From the NCBI GenBank assembly GCA_004764695.1, contig SMSO01000037.1:728247-792246 (forward strand): a stretch of 64,000 bases of DNA, written 5' to 3'. The position numbers and the translations under genes were made by a program. This stretch comes from Schizochytrium sp. TIO01 (lineage: Eukaryota > Sar > Bigyra > Thraustochytrida > Thraustochytriidae). A model generated the notes under the pieces. That model saw nothing but the letters and a program-made list of their open reading frames with translations. It was not told the DNA's origin and did no database searches. Below are positions 63,677 through 64,000 of the stretch, in pieces. How positions within the stretch are numbered: the first letter of the stretch is position 1; every line of letters begins with the position of its first letter.

Positions 63677-64000
63677 ATGTCAGCCAAAATGTCACACGCG
63701 GAATGGCTCGAACGCAAGGAGCGAGATCTGGAGGATGAACGATACGCCAAAATGCTCGAGGACCGGAAACGCCAAGCCCGTGAAAACGCGAGAAAGGAAA
63801 ACAGCAAGAGGCAATTTGACGAATGGCTCAAGCATAAGGAAAGCTTTGAACGTGGAGTGCAATTATTATTTCAACTTGACGAGCAACGTTGTGTCGACCC
63901 AGATCAGTGGTTTGAAGTTGCGGTGGCTGTCAATGCTATTGATTGTCTTCGCGGGGTTTACAAAAAGGAGGGCTACGAAGGACTTCCATGTGACCGCAAT
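63677..64000 (+). CDS. 5' part of an unidentified gene, cut by the window edge
   Basis: The ATG at 63677 opens a frame of 108 codons that is still open at the last base; an in-frame TGA lies a few codons upstream, so this start is well placed. The N terminus is a strongly charged helix (HAEWLERKERDLEDERYAKM; KRQARENARKENSKRQFDEW), probably a coiled coil. A more globular part follows with GVQLLFQLDEQRC, WFEVAVAVNAIDCLRGVYKK and EGYEGLP. I do not recognise the family. Another in-frame ATG is four codons downstream. The remainder lies beyond the window. Confidence 0.75.
   Translation, partial: MSAKMSHAEWLERKERDLEDERYAKMLEDRKRQARENARKENSKRQFDEWLKHKESFERGVQLLFQLDEQRCVDPDQWFEVAVAVNAIDCLRGVYKKEGYEGLPCDRN

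Overview
This is nuclear DNA from a unicellular eukaryote with a motile cilium. Protein genes are long, mostly intronless and on both strands, separated by AT-rich spacers full of homopolymers and microsatellites; there are no operons or Shine-Dalgarno sites. TAA, TAG and TGA all act as stops. A SPEF2/CPC1 central-apparatus protein and a p25-alpha (TPPP-like) protein imply a 9+2 flagellum. The style and gene content would fit a stramenopile such as a labyrinthulomycete/thraustochytrid, but that lineage call is an inference and no marker here proves it.

Layout. 1.6-2.7 kb (-): gamma-glutamylamine cyclotransferase-like domain fused to a SAM methyltransferase. 3.9-7.9 kb (+): P4-type phospholipid flippase. 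8.6-20 kb: gene-poor, with a broken GTPase/ankyrin relic, one Glu/Gln-repeat hypothetical gene, a frame-broken + strand relic at 12.0-13.7 kb, two doubtful small ORFs and a 180-bp tandem duplication. 20-29 kb: a cluster of four paralogous genes, each encoding a short N-terminal EGF-like module followed by about 6-7 membrane segments and a variable tail. 30.9-37.2 kb: SPEF2 and a p25-alpha protein, convergent. 38.2-39.0 kb: a divergent cyclin. 39.5-43.4 kb (-): one polypeptide joining fatty acyl-CoA reductase to a DHAP/glycerol-3-phosphate acyltransferase, i.e. two early ether-lipid enzymes. 43.4-53.5 kb: no intact long gene, but coding-like segments broken by frame changes and a few possible small exons. 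53.6-61.4 kb: a VWA-domain protein, the cytosolic Fe-S scaffold NBP35, and a Myb/SANT-like protein with a long polyglutamine tract. 61.4-63.7 kb: spacer with short tandem repeats. 63.7 kb to the end: the 5' part of a gene running out of the window.

How the genes relate. SPEF2 and the p25-alpha protein are both cilium/microtubule associated and adjacent. The flippase and the FAR-acyltransferase fusion both concern membrane lipids but lie 32 kb apart. The least explained and most coherent system is the EGF-multi-TM family at 20-29 kb: conserved cysteine spacing and conserved membrane motifs with divergent tails look like a tandem-duplicated surface receptor or sensor family.

Method limits. Several long open frames begin at a non-ATG codon; the first in-frame ATG is used here as the start. 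Family calls come from motifs read by eye; no database search was possible. Introns, UTRs and promoters were not modelled.
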